From contig NZ_JABBNC010000009.1 in NCBI RefSeq assembly GCF_012933445.1, positions 62,001 to 126,000 of the forward strand: a DNA stretch of 64,000 nt. The letters run 5' to 3'. Position numbers and translations under genes: made by a program. This DNA comes from Actinoplanes sp. TBRC 11911. GTDB lineage: Bacteria > Actinomycetota > Actinomycetes > Mycobacteriales > Micromonosporaceae. Positions 54,278 through 62,994 of the stretch are shown one piece after another; the stretch's first letter is position 1; every line of letters starts with the position of its first letter. Below the pieces are notes generated by a model. It was given only the letters and a program-made list of their open reading frames with translations, was not told the DNA's origin and made no database searches.

Positions 54278-54739
54278 GGTGACTCCTTGAGAAGCACTGC
54301 TTCTTCTTGTGAAAGCGTTGCCGGAGAGGCCGGCCGACGCGCGCCCAGCATGCACCGCACAACTGCGCTCACTGGGGCACGCATGAGCACAGAATCGTGC
54401 ACCTCGGGAAAGGTTCTTAAGGTGCAGATCTCTCACGCTCGGCTGAAACCGGACTCTGCCGACCGAAACCGGGCGTGAGCGGGCGCGACTGGCGACTTCT
54501 CCATAGTCCGCCGATAGGCAGGCCGAGTCAAGCGCTGCGGGGCCCGTCCGGCCCACGGATGCCAGTGAATCTTGACACGAGATTGATCTGTGAGCGAACT
54601 GATATTACCCGTAACCTCTTTTGCTGGAAATCTGAACTTTCCGGACAAATCAGGCGGCAAATCGGATAAAAGTCGCGTAATTCTGTCGCCTACCCGACAG
54701 GATCTCGTAACTTGTCGGGGCTGTGTCGTTGCGTCCTTC
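54278..54739. promoter_or_regulatory. Divergent intergenic region before the Pel-like operon
   Basis: This 462-bp region is relatively AT-rich from 54,560 to 54,710 and carries the promoters of the small coiled-coil gene and the Pel-like operon. TTGACA at 54572-54577 has no -10 box at 16-18 bp. Short inverted repeats occur near 54,620-54,720. No gene or stable RNA is seen. Confidence 0.5.
54693..54719. promoter_or_regulatory. Inverted repeat just upstream of the Pel-like operon
   Basis: CCCGACA (54693-54699) and TGTCGGG (54713-54719) form a 7-bp dyad with a 13-bp spacer, ending 20 bp before the first start codon. A second overlapping dyad CTGTCG (54683-54688)/CGACAG (54695-54700) shares the middle arm. 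Alternative pairing of one arm with two partners is the pattern of a repressor site or a switchable hairpin; which one is unknown. Confidence 0.4.
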
Positions 54740-56185
54740 GTGACTGAGACCCCGGTCTGCCTGCTGACCGGCGGCGGGTACCCGTACCGGCGAGACGCCC
54801 TCAGCGGCTGGTGCCGCGCCCTCGTCGAGGGGCTGCGCCGGGTTCGCTTCGAGCTCCTGACCGTCCTGGACCGTGACCCGCCGCCGGCGCCCGCGTACCC
54901 GCTGCCGTTCAACGTGGCCGCCGCCCGCGCCATCGCCATCGGTGACGGCCGGGCCGAGCGCCGCCGAGGCGACCACCAGGACGTCGCCGACCGGTTCGCC
55001 ACCGCGCTGATCGGCGACGACGACTCCGGGCTGCGCGAGATGGCCCGGCTGGTCGACGAGCACCCCGGCGCACTGGCGTCGCTGCCGCTCGCGGGCGCGC
55101 TGGCTGGCGCCTGGCGCGGCACCGAGGAGCTGCCCCGGCTGAGCATGCGCGACGCGAAGACCGCTGCCGCGCTGCTCCGGCACGCTCTCGGCGCGCTCGC
55201 CGTACCCACCCCCGAGGCCCGGCTGCTGCATTGCGTCGGCGGCACCACCGCGGTGCTCACGGCGCTGGCGGCCCGGTGGCGTACCGGGGTGCCGTTGCTG
55301 CTCACCGAGGCCCGCTCGCCGGTGTCCCGGCAGCGCCCCGACGAGGACAAGCTCTCCCCCTCGGTGCGCCTGCTGCTGCGCCGCTTCCGGGCGTCGGTGG
55401 TCCGCACCGGATACGCCGAGGCCGGCCTGATCGCCCCGTTGAGCACCTACCACCACGACTGGGCGCTGCGGCACGGCGCGTCGGCCGCGCGGATGGTGCG
55501 GGTGCCGCCCGGGGTGGACCCGTCCGACCATCCGTGCGCCGGCGAGATCAACGACGACCGGGCCGTGGTCTGGGCCGGCAGCGGCGGCCCGGACAGCGGA
55601 CTGTCCCCGCTGCTCGCCGCGTTCGAGCAGGTCGCGGCCGCGGTGCCGGGGGTGGTGCTGCATCTGGTCGGCGTCACCGCGACGCACGAGGAGTACGCGG
55701 CCGAACTGATCGAGCGCACCGTGCCGGGCTCCGCGGTACGGCTGTATCCCCTTCCCGCCGAATCGGGCCAGCGCTACACCGCGGGGCAGGTGGTCGCGCA
55801 CGTGCCGGGGCCGTCCGACCCGCCGTACCGGCTGATCGAGGCGATGATGTCCGGCCGGCCGGTGGTCGGCGTCGACGTCGGACCGGCCGCCGAGATCCTC
55901 GGCGACACCGGGGTGGTCGTGCAGCCCGGCGATCCGGCCGAGCTCGCCATCGCGATCGTGAACCAGCTGCGCTCGCCGGCCGGACGGCGGGCGCTCGGCG
56001 ACGCGGCCCGGCGGCGGGCGCTGACGTTGTTCACCAACGAGCGGATGGCGCGGACCTACGAGGCGCTCTACGCCGACCTGGCGACGTCGCCCCCGGCGCC
56101 CGCGGTCGAGCTGACCCTCGCGGTCGCAGCGCCCCGCTCCGAGCCGCCGGCCACGGTGCGCTGGCTGCTCCGGGAGGGCGTATGA
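54740..56185 (+). CDS. PelF-like glycosyltransferase (DUF3492 + GT4)
   Basis: PelF polymerises the Pel exopolysaccharide backbone in other bacteria. The 481-residue protein has the PelF N-terminal signature (PVCLLTGGGYPYRRDALSGW, then ALVEGLRRVRFELLTVLD) and a GT4 C-terminal half ending PYRLIEAMMSGRPVVGVDVG with AAEILGDTGVVV. The Glu of the GT4 loop is present in LIEAMMSG. Compared with PelF (about 500 residues) the length is similar. GTG at 54740 is taken because homology starts there; no strong SD is seen. It overlaps the next gene by 4 bp (ATGA). Confidence 0.85.
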   Translation: MTETPVCLLTGGGYPYRRDALSGWCRALVEGLRRVRFELLTVLDRDPPPAPAYPLPFNVAAARAIAIGDGRAERRRGDHQDVADRFATALIGDDDSGLREMARLVDEHPGALASLPLAGALAGAWRGTEELPRLSMRDAKTAAALLRHALGALAVPTPEARLLHCVGGTTAVLTALAARWRTGVPLLLTEARSPVSRQRPDEDKLSPSVRLLLRRFRASVVRTGYAEAGLIAPLSTYHHDWALRHGASAARMVRVPPGVDPSDHPCAGEINDDRAVVWAGSGGPDSGLSPLLAAFEQVAAAVPGVVLHLVGVTATHEEYAAELIERTVPGSAVRLYPLPAESGQRYTAGQVVAHVPGPSDPPYRLIEAMMSGRPVVGVDVGPAAEILGDTGVVVQPGDPAELAIAIVNQLRSPAGRRALGDAARRRALTLFTNERMARTYEALYADLATSPPAPAVELTLAVAAPRSEPPATVRWLLREGV

Positions 56186-57423
56186 CGATCTCCCCGGTTC
56201 GGCGACGGACCCGCGGACGCCGCCCGGCCCGGCCTCGGCACGGCCCCGCCTCGACCCCGCACCGCAGCAGCAGCCCCACCCGCCGGGGTTGCCGCCGCGC
56301 CCCCGCCCGGCACGCTTACCTGACCGCGGCCGTGCTGCGCTGCGCCGTCTACCTCGGACCGCTCAGCGTCGCGGTGGCCGCGGCCGGCCCGCTGAGCCGC
56401 GTCGCCTGGCCGATCCCGCTGGTCACCCTCCTGATCGGCTGGACCGCGGCGCAGGCGCTGACCGGCACCGGTGTCGCGGTCGCCCGCCGTTCCGGCCCGG
56501 CCGCGGCCTGCCGCCTGGTCGGCTCCGGCTTCGCGGCGGCGGCCGGGCTGTGGAGCGCGCTGGTCTGGGTGGCGCCCCGCGCGCTGGTCGGCCCGGACCG
56601 CGGCCTCGCCCTGGTCATCGGCCTCGGCGGGCTCGCCACCCTGGCGACCGTCACGGCCGCGCTGGTCACCCGCGCCGAGGCGGCGATCGTCAAGTGGACG
56701 CTGCCGTGCTGGCTGCTGGCCGTCGCGGCGCTGGCCGGTCTGCCGGTCGGCACCCTGTTGCCGGCCGCGATCGTGGCCGCCGCCGTGCGCGCGTTCAAGC
56801 CGTTGGTGGTCCCCGGCGTGCGCGGTCGCCCGCCACGGCTGACCAGGGCGGATCGGCATCGCGGCGGCGGCTATCTGGTGATCGGCGCGTCCCAGGCGGT
56901 CTGCGTGGGCGTGCTCTGGCATGCCACGCCGGCCGGGTCGACGCTGCCGTTCTGGCTGCCGTTGCTGCTGGCGGTGCCGATCCTGGAGGCGCTGATCGGC
57001 TGGCACGTCGACCAGGTGGACGCGGGGCTGGACACCTCGGAAAGTGTCGCCGACTTTGGCCGGCACGTCCGCACCATCACGCTGGTGACGCTGGCCGGGC
57101 TGTTGCCGCCGCTAGCCGTCGGCGTCGCGCTGGCGATCGCCGCGGACCAGGTCCCGCCAGCGATGCGAGGCGTGGTGCAGTCCGCGGCCGCCGGGATGCT
57201 GCTGGGCGGCGTCTTCGCCATCACTTTCCTGCTCGCGGCCCGCACCCGGCTGGCCGTCGCGGCCGCCGTCGCCGCGACCCCGCCGCTGCTGCTGGCGGCG
57301 CTCCCGATCCTGCCCGTGGCCGCCGGCGACCTGCCGAACGCCGTCGGCGTGCTCGTCGTGACCCACTCGGCCGGCCTGCTCGTCGTCGCTCTCACCGTCG
57401 CCGACGACCGGAGGACATCATGA
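56182..57423 (+). CDS. Polytopic membrane protein, PelG-like position
   Basis: The 413-residue protein has a basic, Arg/Pro-rich N-terminus of about 45 residues and then ten to twelve hydrophobic segments covering most of the rest. By position after a PelF-like enzyme and before an Sph3-like protein it is a candidate for the PelG role (polysaccharide export across the membrane), but sequence similarity to PelG cannot be confirmed by eye. GGGAGG lies four bases before the ATG, and both ends overlap neighbours in ATGA. Confidence 0.7.
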   Translation: MTISPVRRRTRGRRPARPRHGPASTPHRSSSPTRRGCRRAPARHAYLTAAVLRCAVYLGPLSVAVAAAGPLSRVAWPIPLVTLLIGWTAAQALTGTGVAVARRSGPAAACRLVGSGFAAAAGLWSALVWVAPRALVGPDRGLALVIGLGGLATLATVTAALVTRAEAAIVKWTLPCWLLAVAALAGLPVGTLLPAAIVAAAVRAFKPLVVPGVRGRPPRLTRADRHRGGGYLVIGASQAVCVGVLWHATPAGSTLPFWLPLLLAVPILEALIGWHVDQVDAGLDTSESVADFGRHVRTITLVTLAGLLPPLAVGVALAIAADQVPPAMRGVVQSAAAGMLLGGVFAITFLLAARTRLAVAAAVAATPPLLLAALPILPVAAGDLPNAVGVLVVTHSAGLLVVALTVADDRRTS

Positions 57424-57995
57424 AGACCCTCTTTCCCCCGTACGCCCACCCGTCGCCCGGCCTGCCGCTGGACAACGAGACGTGGATCGTCCGCGACCTC
57501 CCCGGCGAGCGCCGCACCCTGCACCAGTCGCTCGGCCGGATCGATCTCGACTGGGGCAGCCGCTCGCTGGCCGACGTGCTGGCCGACGTCGAGGCGTGGC
57601 GCGCGGACGGCGCCGAAGGCCTGTTCCTGGACCGCGCGCCGGCCGGTTCCGGCGGGGTCGGCCCGGTGGCCCTGACGGTGCGGCTGGCGGCCCGCCGCGG
57701 CCTGCACCGCGTGGTGCTGAACCCGGGCGTGCCGACCCATCCGCTCTATCGCGACCTGGGCGTGCGGATCTGCACGTTCGAGGGCCCGTGGTCGGCCTAC
57801 CAGAGCTGGGACGGCGAGGGCGTGCGGCCGGGCGACGGGCACATCGTGCACGGCGTCCCGGTCGCGCTGCTCACCGCCGCGCGGCGGTTGATGGGCCGGC
57901 GCGGCGCCGGGTTCGGGCTGGCCACCGACGCGAGTCCCTATCCGTGGGTCAGCGCAGCGGCTTCCGCGGGCGGGGCTGGCAGCGAGGGCAGCTGA
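57420..57995 (+). CDS. Spherulin-4/Sph3-like (GH135/GH114-type) glycosidase-like protein
   Basis: The 191-residue protein has blocks of the spherulin-4/Sph3 family: [19 protein letters not shown], in which the Asp of FLD is the candidate catalytic acid, [20 protein letters not shown], and [13 protein letters not shown]. Members cleave galactosamine-rich polysaccharides. It is shorter than typical enzymes and has no signal peptide, so it may be cytoplasmic or reduced. It is the third gene of the Pel-like operon, coupled by ATGA. Its last 47 bp overlap mutM on the other strand. Confidence 0.65.
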   Translation: MKTLFPPYAHPSPGLPLDNETWIVRDLPGERRTLHQSLGRIDLDWGSRSLADVLADVEAWRADGAEGLFLDRAPAGSGGVGPVALTVRLAARRGLHRVVLNPGVPTHPLYRDLGVRICTFEGPWSAYQSWDGEGVRPGDGHIVHGVPVALLTAARRLMGRRGAGFGLATDASPYPWVSAAASAGGAGSEGS

Positions 57996-58803
57996 ACGAG
58001 GAGCGGTTCATGAACTGCTCGCGGCGGATCGGGGTGCCGCACCGGTGACAGGGCTCGCCCTCGCGGCCGTACGCGTTCAGCGAGCGGTCAAAATACCCGC
58101 TTTCGCCGTTCACGTTCACGTACAGCTCGTCGAAGCTGGTGCCGCCCGCGACGATCGCCTCACCGAGCACGTCGCGAATGTGGCCGAGGAGACGGCGTAC
58201 GGCTGGCCTGGTCAGTTGATCTGTGGGCCGCGCGCCGTGCAGCTGAGCGCGCCACAGCACCTCGTCGGCGTAGATGTTGCCGACGCCGGAGATCAGGCTC
58301 TGGTCGAGCAGGGCCCGTTTGATCTCGGTGTGCTTGCCGCGCAGCTTGTCGATGAACTCCTCGTCGTCGAAGAGCGGGTCGATCGGATCGCGGGCGATGT
58401 GCACGATCTCGTCGGGCAGCTCGGCGCCGTCCGCCGAGACGGACAGCCCGCCGAACGTGCGCTGGTCGACGAAGCGCAGCTCGGGACCGCCGTCGGTGAA
58501 CGTGATCCGGATCCGCAGGTGCTTCTCGTCCTCGGTGCCGGCCGGTTGCATCAGCAGCTGACCGCTCATGCCGAGGTGGGCCAGGATCGCGTCGCCCGAA
58601 TCGAGCGGGAACCACAGGTATTTGCCGCGCCGCGAGATGTCCACGATCGTGCGGCCCTCGAGCATCGCGACGAAGTGGGCGTCGCCGGGCAGGTGGCGGC
58701 GGATGGCTCGCGGGTGGTGCACCTCGACGGTGCGGATCGTGCGGCCGGCCACCCAGTTGGCCAGCCCTTGACGGACGGTCTCGACCTCGGGTAGCTCGGG
58801 CAC
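57949..58803 (-). CDS. mutM: Formamidopyrimidine-DNA glycosylase
   Basis: MutM removes 8-oxoguanine and fapy lesions in base-excision repair. The 284-residue protein has the N-terminal [10 protein letters not shown] with the catalytic Pro and Glu, the Lys in [10 protein letters not shown], the helix-two-turn-helix part around [15 protein letters not shown], and a C-terminal zinc finger CHRC-16-CPRC. GTG at 58803 follows GAGGAG. It lies 9 bp after the PIG-V-like gene in an operon with rnc, and its last 47 bp overlap the Sph3-like gene. Confidence 0.96.
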   Translation of the reverse strand: MPELPEVETVRQGLANWVAGRTIRTVEVHHPRAIRRHLPGDAHFVAMLEGRTIVDISRRGKYLWFPLDSGDAILAHLGMSGQLLMQPAGTEDEKHLRIRITFTDGGPELRFVDQRTFGGLSVSADGAELPDEIVHIARDPIDPLFDDEEFIDKLRGKHTEIKRALLDQSLISGVGNIYADEVLWRAQLHGARPTDQLTRPAVRRLLGHIRDVLGEAIVAGGTSFDELYVNVNGESGYFDRSLNAYGREGEPCHRCGTPIRREQFMNRSSFSCPRCQPRPRKPLR

Positions 58804-58812
58804 AGCCGCTCC

Positions 58813-59985
58813 TCACAACGTGTAGGGCCAGACGGCGACCAGGTAGGCGCCGTACCAGAGACCGAACGCCCCCCAGGCCGCGATCGACAGCACGGCCACC
58901 CGCGGCCGCGCGCGAGCCGCCGCCACAGCGGCCGGGAGCAGCGTCAACAGTACGGGGACGAGCAGCCGCGGCTTCGAGTGGTAGAAGCCGGCCTGGCCGT
59001 ACACCAGCACCATCGACACCACTCCGTAAACAGCGAGCGGCAGCCAGGGCTTCCCGGCCAGCGCCACCGCGGCGGCGGCCAGCGCGACCAGCAGGATCAG
59101 CGCGACACTGACCGGCACCCAGCCGTCGCCGGTGCTCAGCGTGGTGCGCAGAAACTTCCACGTGCTGCGGCCGAAATCGAACGACGTGCCCCAGCCCGCG
59201 GTCTGGATCCGGAACCAGGCGTTCGCGTCACCCACCCGCAACGCCACCCAGAGCAGGTAGGCGGGCACCCCGGCCAGGGCGACCAGCGCGGCGACGATCG
59301 GCTGCCAGGCCTTCACGCGCGACTCGCGGACGGCCAGCACGGCCGCCACCGCCAGGCCCAGGGCGGCCGCGGCGCCGGTCGGGCGGGTGAGCGCGGCGGC
59401 GAGACCGAGCAGGCCGGCCGCCCACCAGACCTTGCGGTGCGCGGCCACGAACATCCCGGCCACGACGGCGAGGAACAGACCTTCCGTGTACGCCATCGAG
59501 AAGACCACGGTCACCGGCGCCGAGCAGCAGATGGCGACCAGCATCCACCCCGTCCGGCGGCTGTACAGCGTGGTGCCGAGCAGGTGTAACGCGACCGCCA
59601 GGCCGATCGAGGCGAGCCAGGCGACGGTGAGCGCCGCGGTGCCCGCCGACATGCCGGCCAGGTCGAACGTTCGGATCAGCGACGGATAGAGCGGGAAGAA
59701 CGCCAGCTCGTTGCCGTCGAGCTGCCCGGTGAGCTGGTCGTAGGAGTACGTGTGCGGATAGCCCTCGGTGGCGACCTTGATGAACCAGCCGCCGTCCCAC
59801 TCCAGCAGCTGAGACCGGATGCTCTCACCCTTGCCGGACGCGTCGCTCAACCACCACAACATGATCAGCTGTACGACTCGGGTCAGCGCGAAGATGCCGA
59901 CGGCGATCCACCCGCCCCGCCAGCCGCCGGCCTGCCGCCACAGGCTTTCCCGCTCGACGGTCCGTTCCTGCATGGTCAGGCTCAC
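58813..59985 (-). CDS. GT-C type mannosyltransferase (PIG-V/GT76-like)
   Basis: The protein (about 390 residues) has about nine to ten helices and an early outside loop with [18 protein letters not shown], the WDG-x-W pattern of PIG-V-type GT-C enzymes that use polyprenyl-phosphate-mannose. [12 protein letters not shown] and [10 protein letters not shown] are further family blocks. The GTG start at 59985 forms a GTGA overlap with the rnc stop; ATG at 59973 is an alternative. It is between rnc and mutM on the same strand. Mannosylation of a cell-envelope lipid or protein is inferred. Confidence 0.85.
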   Translation of the reverse strand: MSLTMQERTVERESLWRQAGGWRGGWIAVGIFALTRVVQLIMLWWLSDASGKGESIRSQLLEWDGGWFIKVATEGYPHTYSYDQLTGQLDGNELAFFPLYPSLIRTFDLAGMSAGTAALTVAWLASIGLAVALHLLGTTLYSRRTGWMLVAICCSAPVTVVFSMAYTEGLFLAVVAGMFVAAHRKVWWAAGLLGLAAALTRPTGAAAALGLAVAAVLAVRESRVKAWQPIVAALVALAGVPAYLLWVALRVGDANAWFRIQTAGWGTSFDFGRSTWKFLRTTLSTGDGWVPVSVALILLVALAAAAVALAGKPWLPLAVYGVVSMVLVYGQAGFYHSKPRLLVPVLLTLLPAAVAAARARPRVAVLSIAAWGAFGLWYGAYLVAVWPYTL

Positions 59986-60734
59986 GGGGCCAGTTCGTCC
60001 TCGCTTGTCTGCTCCGGGTCCGCCTCGGCGCGGTCCGTCAGCGTACGCCATGCCGCCGCGGCCGCCCGCTGCTCGGCCTGCTTCTTGCTACGCCCCTCGG
60101 AGCCACCGAAGCGATCACCGGCCACCACCACCCAGGCGGTGAACGTCTTCGCGTGATCCGGTCCGGAGTCCTCGATCACGTAGTCCGGGACGCCCAGCCC
60201 GAGCGACGCGGTCAGCTCCTGCAGGCTAGTCTTCCAATCCAGCGCCGCGCCGCGCCCGGCCGACTCGGCCATCAGCGGGTCGAACAGCCGGTGGATCACC
60301 TCGGCCGCGACGTCCAGCCCGTGCTCCAGGTAGATCGCGCCGAGCAGCGCCTCCAGCGTGTCCGCGAGGATGCTCGCCTTGTCCCGCCCGCCGGTGGTCT
60401 CCTCGCCCTTGCCGAGCAGCAGGTGCGGGCCCAGACCGGTCGGGCCGAGGCCGCGCGCCACGTCGGCCAGCGCGTGCATGTTGACGACGCTCGCCCGCAG
60501 CTTGGCCAGCTGCCCCTCGGGCAGGTCGGGGTGGTTGTGGAAGAGCGCCGAGGTGATCACCACGCCGAGCACCGAGTCGCCGAGGAACTCCAGGCGCTCG
60601 TTGGTGGGCAGCCCGCCGTTCTCGTACGCGTAGGAGCGGTGGGTGAGGGCACGCTCGAGAAGGCCCGGCTCGAAGGGCACCCCGAAGGCCTCCTCCAACG
60701 GCAGGGTCGGCGGCCGGCGACGCTTGTCATTCAT
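59982..60734 (-). CDS. rnc: Ribonuclease III
   Basis: RNase III cuts double-stranded RNA, including rRNA precursors. The 250-residue protein has the signature [17 protein letters not shown], the second catalytic block [13 protein letters not shown], and a C-terminal double-stranded RNA-binding domain (about 165-235: [16 protein letters not shown] ... [15 protein letters not shown]). ATG at 60734 is preferred over GTG at 60743 because GAGG then lies eight bases away. Its start overlaps the plsX remnant by 8 bp. Confidence 0.96.
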   Translation of the reverse strand: MNDKRRRPPTLPLEEAFGVPFEPGLLERALTHRSYAYENGGLPTNERLEFLGDSVLGVVITSALFHNHPDLPEGQLAKLRASVVNMHALADVARGLGPTGLGPHLLLGKGEETTGGRDKASILADTLEALLGAIYLEHGLDVAAEVIHRLFDPLMAESAGRGAALDWKTSLQELTASLGLGVPDYVIEDSGPDHAKTFTAWVVVAGDRFGGSEGRSKKQAEQRAAAAAWRTLTDRAEADPEQTSEDELAP

Positions 60735-61011
60735 GGGAGACACCTCGTTTTACGGGCAGCACAAAGACCCGGCCGGGATCGGCCGGGTCGAGGGCGTGAA
60801 GTATCGCGTCGGCTGCGTCGCGCGAGCCGACAGACTGGCGGAGGGACGGATCGGCCTGACGGGCGCGCGGAGCGCCGTCAACCACGACGGCGGGAGGTTC
60901 GTTCCCGCCGAGGAGGTCGACGGCGATCCACGCGGTGCCCGGGCTTTTCAGCCGGGCACCGGTAGTTCGCCGTAGCTCAGGAGCGACCCGCCCGGAGACC
61001 GGGCGTGTCAC
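60727..61011 (-). pseudogene. plsX: Truncated plsX remnant (N-terminal part only)
   Basis: The 94-codon open frame has the PlsX N-terminal strand and loop, WIAVDLLGGNEPPAVVVDGA, followed by about 40 residues that still fit PlsX ([17 protein letters not shown]) and then a stop where PlsX should continue for about 250 residues. A short deletion seems also to have occurred near LRQSVGSRD. PlsX makes acyl-phosphate for phospholipid synthesis. The remnant sits exactly where plsX is found in other bacteria, between rpmF and rnc. It is in frame and may still be translated (GTG at 61011), but cannot be active. Confidence 0.6.
60989..61005. terminator. Short GC hairpin after rpmF
   Basis: CGCCCGG (60989-60995) pairs with CCGGGCG (60999-61005) across three bases, 17 bp beyond the rpmF stop. 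There is no T-run. It could attenuate transcription between rpmF and rnc. It also lies at the start of the plsX remnant. Confidence 0.35.
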
Positions 61012-61021
61012 TAAGAGGAGC

Positions 61022-61195
61022 TCAGACCTCGACGACCTGACGGCCGTTGTAGGTGCCACAGACCTCGCACGCGTGGTGCGGCAGGTGCGGCGACCGGCAC
61101 TGCGGGCACGGCACGGTCTGGACGACGGTCGCCTTCCAGTTCGCCCGGCGGGACCGGGTGTTGCTGCGCGACGTTTTGCGCTTCGGGACGGCCAC
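61022..61195 (-). CDS. rpmF: 50S ribosomal protein L32
   Basis: The 57-residue protein starts AVPKRKTSRSNTRSRRANWK after GTG and carries a zinc ribbon CPQC...CEVC, the zinc-binding (C+) form of L32. It is a structural protein of the large subunit. It lies 5 bp after the DUF177 stop, the usual pairing, and is followed by the plsX remnant. Confidence 0.95.
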   Translation of the reverse strand: MAVPKRKTSRSNTRSRRANWKATVVQTVPCPQCRSPHLPHHACEVCGTYNGRQVVEV

Positions 61196-61200
61196 GGTTC

Positions 61201-61797
61201 TTACTCCTCGATCTGATCTTGCGGGTGTTCCGGCTTCCTTGACGGGTCGCCGAGATTGCTCAATGCGGCCCAGCGCGGGTCGATGGCCTCATGGCTGTGA
61301 TCAGCCGGAAGGTCATCGAAATGCACCCCGCACTCGGGGCACAGCCCTGGGCAGTCCGGCCGGCAGAGCGGGTTGGTCGGCAGGGTCAGCACGACCGCGT
61401 CCCGTACCGCCGGCTCGAGGTCGATCAGGTCGCCCTGCATGCGGCCGACCTCGTCCTCATCCGTCGTCTCCTCGGTGGTGCTGTCCTCGTAGGCGAACAA
61501 CTCCGCGATCGAGACGTCGAACGACTCGCGGATCTCGTTGAGGCAGCGTCCGCATTCGCCGATGAGCGAACCGCGGACCCGTCCGCTGACGTACACCCCC
61601 TCGGAGACCGACGTGAGCTCGAGATCGAGTTCGACGTCCGCCCCCTCGGGGACCGAGATCAGTTCCAGGCCGAGATCCTTCGGCGCCGGGATGACCCTTT
61701 TCAGGGCACGCGTCGCACCAGGCTGGCGCGGGAGGTTCGTCGTGTCGACGACCAGCGGCTGCCTGGGGTCCAGGTGGTTCTGCGGTGACTTGGGCAT
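61201..61797 (-). CDS. DUF177/YceD-family protein
   Basis: The 198-residue protein matches the YceD/DUF177 family, known to be linked with rpmF and with 23S rRNA/large-subunit metabolism. Blocks are SVSEGVYVSGRVRGSLIGEC with GRCLNEI, an acidic central loop (TTEETTDEDE), and a C-terminal metal-binding cysteine set CRPDCPGLCPECGVHF. A second ATG three bases upstream (61800) is possible, but GAGGA is better placed for 61797. It is between the SepIVA-like gene and rpmF on the same strand. Confidence 0.92.
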   Translation of the reverse strand: MPKSPQNHLDPRQPLVVDTTNLPRQPGATRALKRVIPAPKDLGLELISVPEGADVELDLELTSVSEGVYVSGRVRGSLIGECGRCLNEIRESFDVSIAELFAYEDSTTEETTDEDEVGRMQGDLIDLEPAVRDAVVLTLPTNPLCRPDCPGLCPECGVHFDDLPADHSHEAIDPRWAALSNLGDPSRKPEHPQDQIEE

Positions 61798-61878
61798 CAT
61801 GATTCCTCAGCCGTTAACAGGCCGAAGGGAAAGGTTACCTGAGCTGTCGCCCGAGCGTCGAATCCGGGTGGTCCGGGC

Positions 61879-62376
61879 TCAGAAGGGCAGGGGGCGCTCG
61901 CTGTCCTCGCCCTGGAACGTGCCGATCTCGCGCAGCGCGTGCATCTTGTCACGCCCCCGCTCGATCGACGCCAGCGCCCGGGTGAGGAACTGCTCGAAGT
62001 TGGCCAGCGCGGTGTCGACGTAGTCGTCGACCTCCTCGCGGAGCCGCTGCGCCTCGGTGCGGGCCTCGGCGATGATCCGGGCGCCCTCGTGCTCGGCGGA
62101 GACCGTGATCTCGTTTACCGAGACCAGCCGCGTGTGCTCGGTCTCGGCCTCGTTGACGATCCGGTCGGCCTCGCGGCGGCCGGCCTCGATGATCCGGTCC
62201 CGCTCGTCCAGGACCGCGGCGGCCTTGCGGAGTTCCGAGGGCAGCTCGGATCGCAGATCGTCGAGGCGCTCGATCATCTCGCCGCGGTCGAACATGAAGT
62301 TCGTCCGCGACATCGGGACGGAGCGCGCTTCCTGGACGATTTCGATGATTTCGTCGATGCGGTCGAGCGGATCCAC
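61879..62376 (-). CDS. sepIVA: SepIVA-like DivIVA-family coiled-coil protein
   Basis: The 165-residue protein is mostly alpha-helical and coiled coil: DELRSELP-like segments and a long helix from about 55 to 140 (GRREADRIVNEAETEH; ARIIAEARTEAQRLREEV). Gene order (rnc, rpmF, DUF177, this gene) matches the mycobacterial SepIVA locus (Rv2927c), whose product acts in septation and polar growth. The assignment rests on that order and on the helix pattern. GTG at 62376 follows AGGAG nine bases upstream. Confidence 0.78.
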   Translation of the reverse strand: MDPLDRIDEIIEIVQEARSVPMSRTNFMFDRGEMIERLDDLRSELPSELRKAAAVLDERDRIIEAGRREADRIVNEAETEHTRLVSVNEITVSAEHEGARIIAEARTEAQRLREEVDDYVDTALANFEQFLTRALASIERGRDKMHALREIGTFQGEDSERPLPF

Positions 62377-62446
62377 CGGTGGTTACTCCTGTCCCATCCA
62401 ACCGCCCCGCCCACCACCCAATAGCGGACTCACGGCTCTGTCCCCA

Positions 62447-62508
62447 GCACCCCACGCTGCGTGGTGCGATCACGTTACTGCGTCCGTGCCGCCGAGGTTT
62501 TCGGCACG
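62447..62508 (-). terminator. Two hairpins downstream of coaD
   Basis: CGTGCCG (62485-62491) pairs with CGGCACG (62502-62508) with a 10-base loop, 6 bp after the coaD stop. A second hairpin of the GCACC...GGTGC type spans 62447-62467. They lie between coaD and the SepIVA-like gene, both on the minus strand, so rsmD-coaD may end here. No T-run is seen. Confidence 0.4.
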
Positions 62509-62514
62509 CCGGGC

Positions 62515-62994
62515 TCAGTTCTGCTTGAGCCGCGCGGCCAGTCGCTCACCGACGAAGTCCGGCACGTACGCCGAGGCGTCGCCACCCCACTTGACCACGT
62601 CTTTGACAAGACTGGACGACAAGAACGAGTAGAGCGGATTCGTCGGCATGAACAACGTCTCCACGCCGGACAACCCGATGTTCATCTGCGCCATCTGCAA
62701 CTCGTAGTCGAAATCACTCACCGCACGGAGACCCTTGATCACCACGGCCGCGCCCTGGGCCCGGCAGAAATCCACCAGCAGGCCGTGGAACGCGGCAACC
62801 CGGACGTTGGTGTAAGCGGCGGTCGCCTCACTCAACATCTCGAGGCGTTCCTCGATCGTGAACAAACCCGTCTTCGAGTGATTGATCAGTACGCCGATGA
62901 TCACTTCGTCGAAAAGCCGGCTGGCCCTTTCGACGATGTCGAGGTGCCCGTTGGTGACCGGATCGAAGGAACCGGGACAGACCGCGCGTCTCAT
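62515..62994 (-). CDS. coaD: Phosphopantetheine adenylyltransferase
   Basis: CoaD makes dephospho-CoA from phosphopantetheine and ATP in coenzyme A synthesis. The 159-residue protein has the nucleotidyltransferase motif CPGSFDPVTNGHLDI (TxGH), VIKGLRAVSDFDYELQMA, and the C-terminal SFLSSSLVKDVVKWGGD loop. ATG at 62994 overlaps the rsmD stop in ATGA. Length is normal. Confidence 0.97.
   Translation of the reverse strand: MRRAVCPGSFDPVTNGHLDIVERASRLFDEVIIGVLINHSKTGLFTIEERLEMLSEATAAYTNVRVAAFHGLLVDFCRAQGAAVVIKGLRAVSDFDYELQMAQMNIGLSGVETLFMPTNPLYSFLSSSLVKDVVKWGGDASAYVPDFVGERLAARLKQN

Noticed and set aside
54572..54602. TTGACA box as a housekeeping promoter
   Set aside because: The nearest TATTAC-like -10 candidate is 25 bp away, too far.
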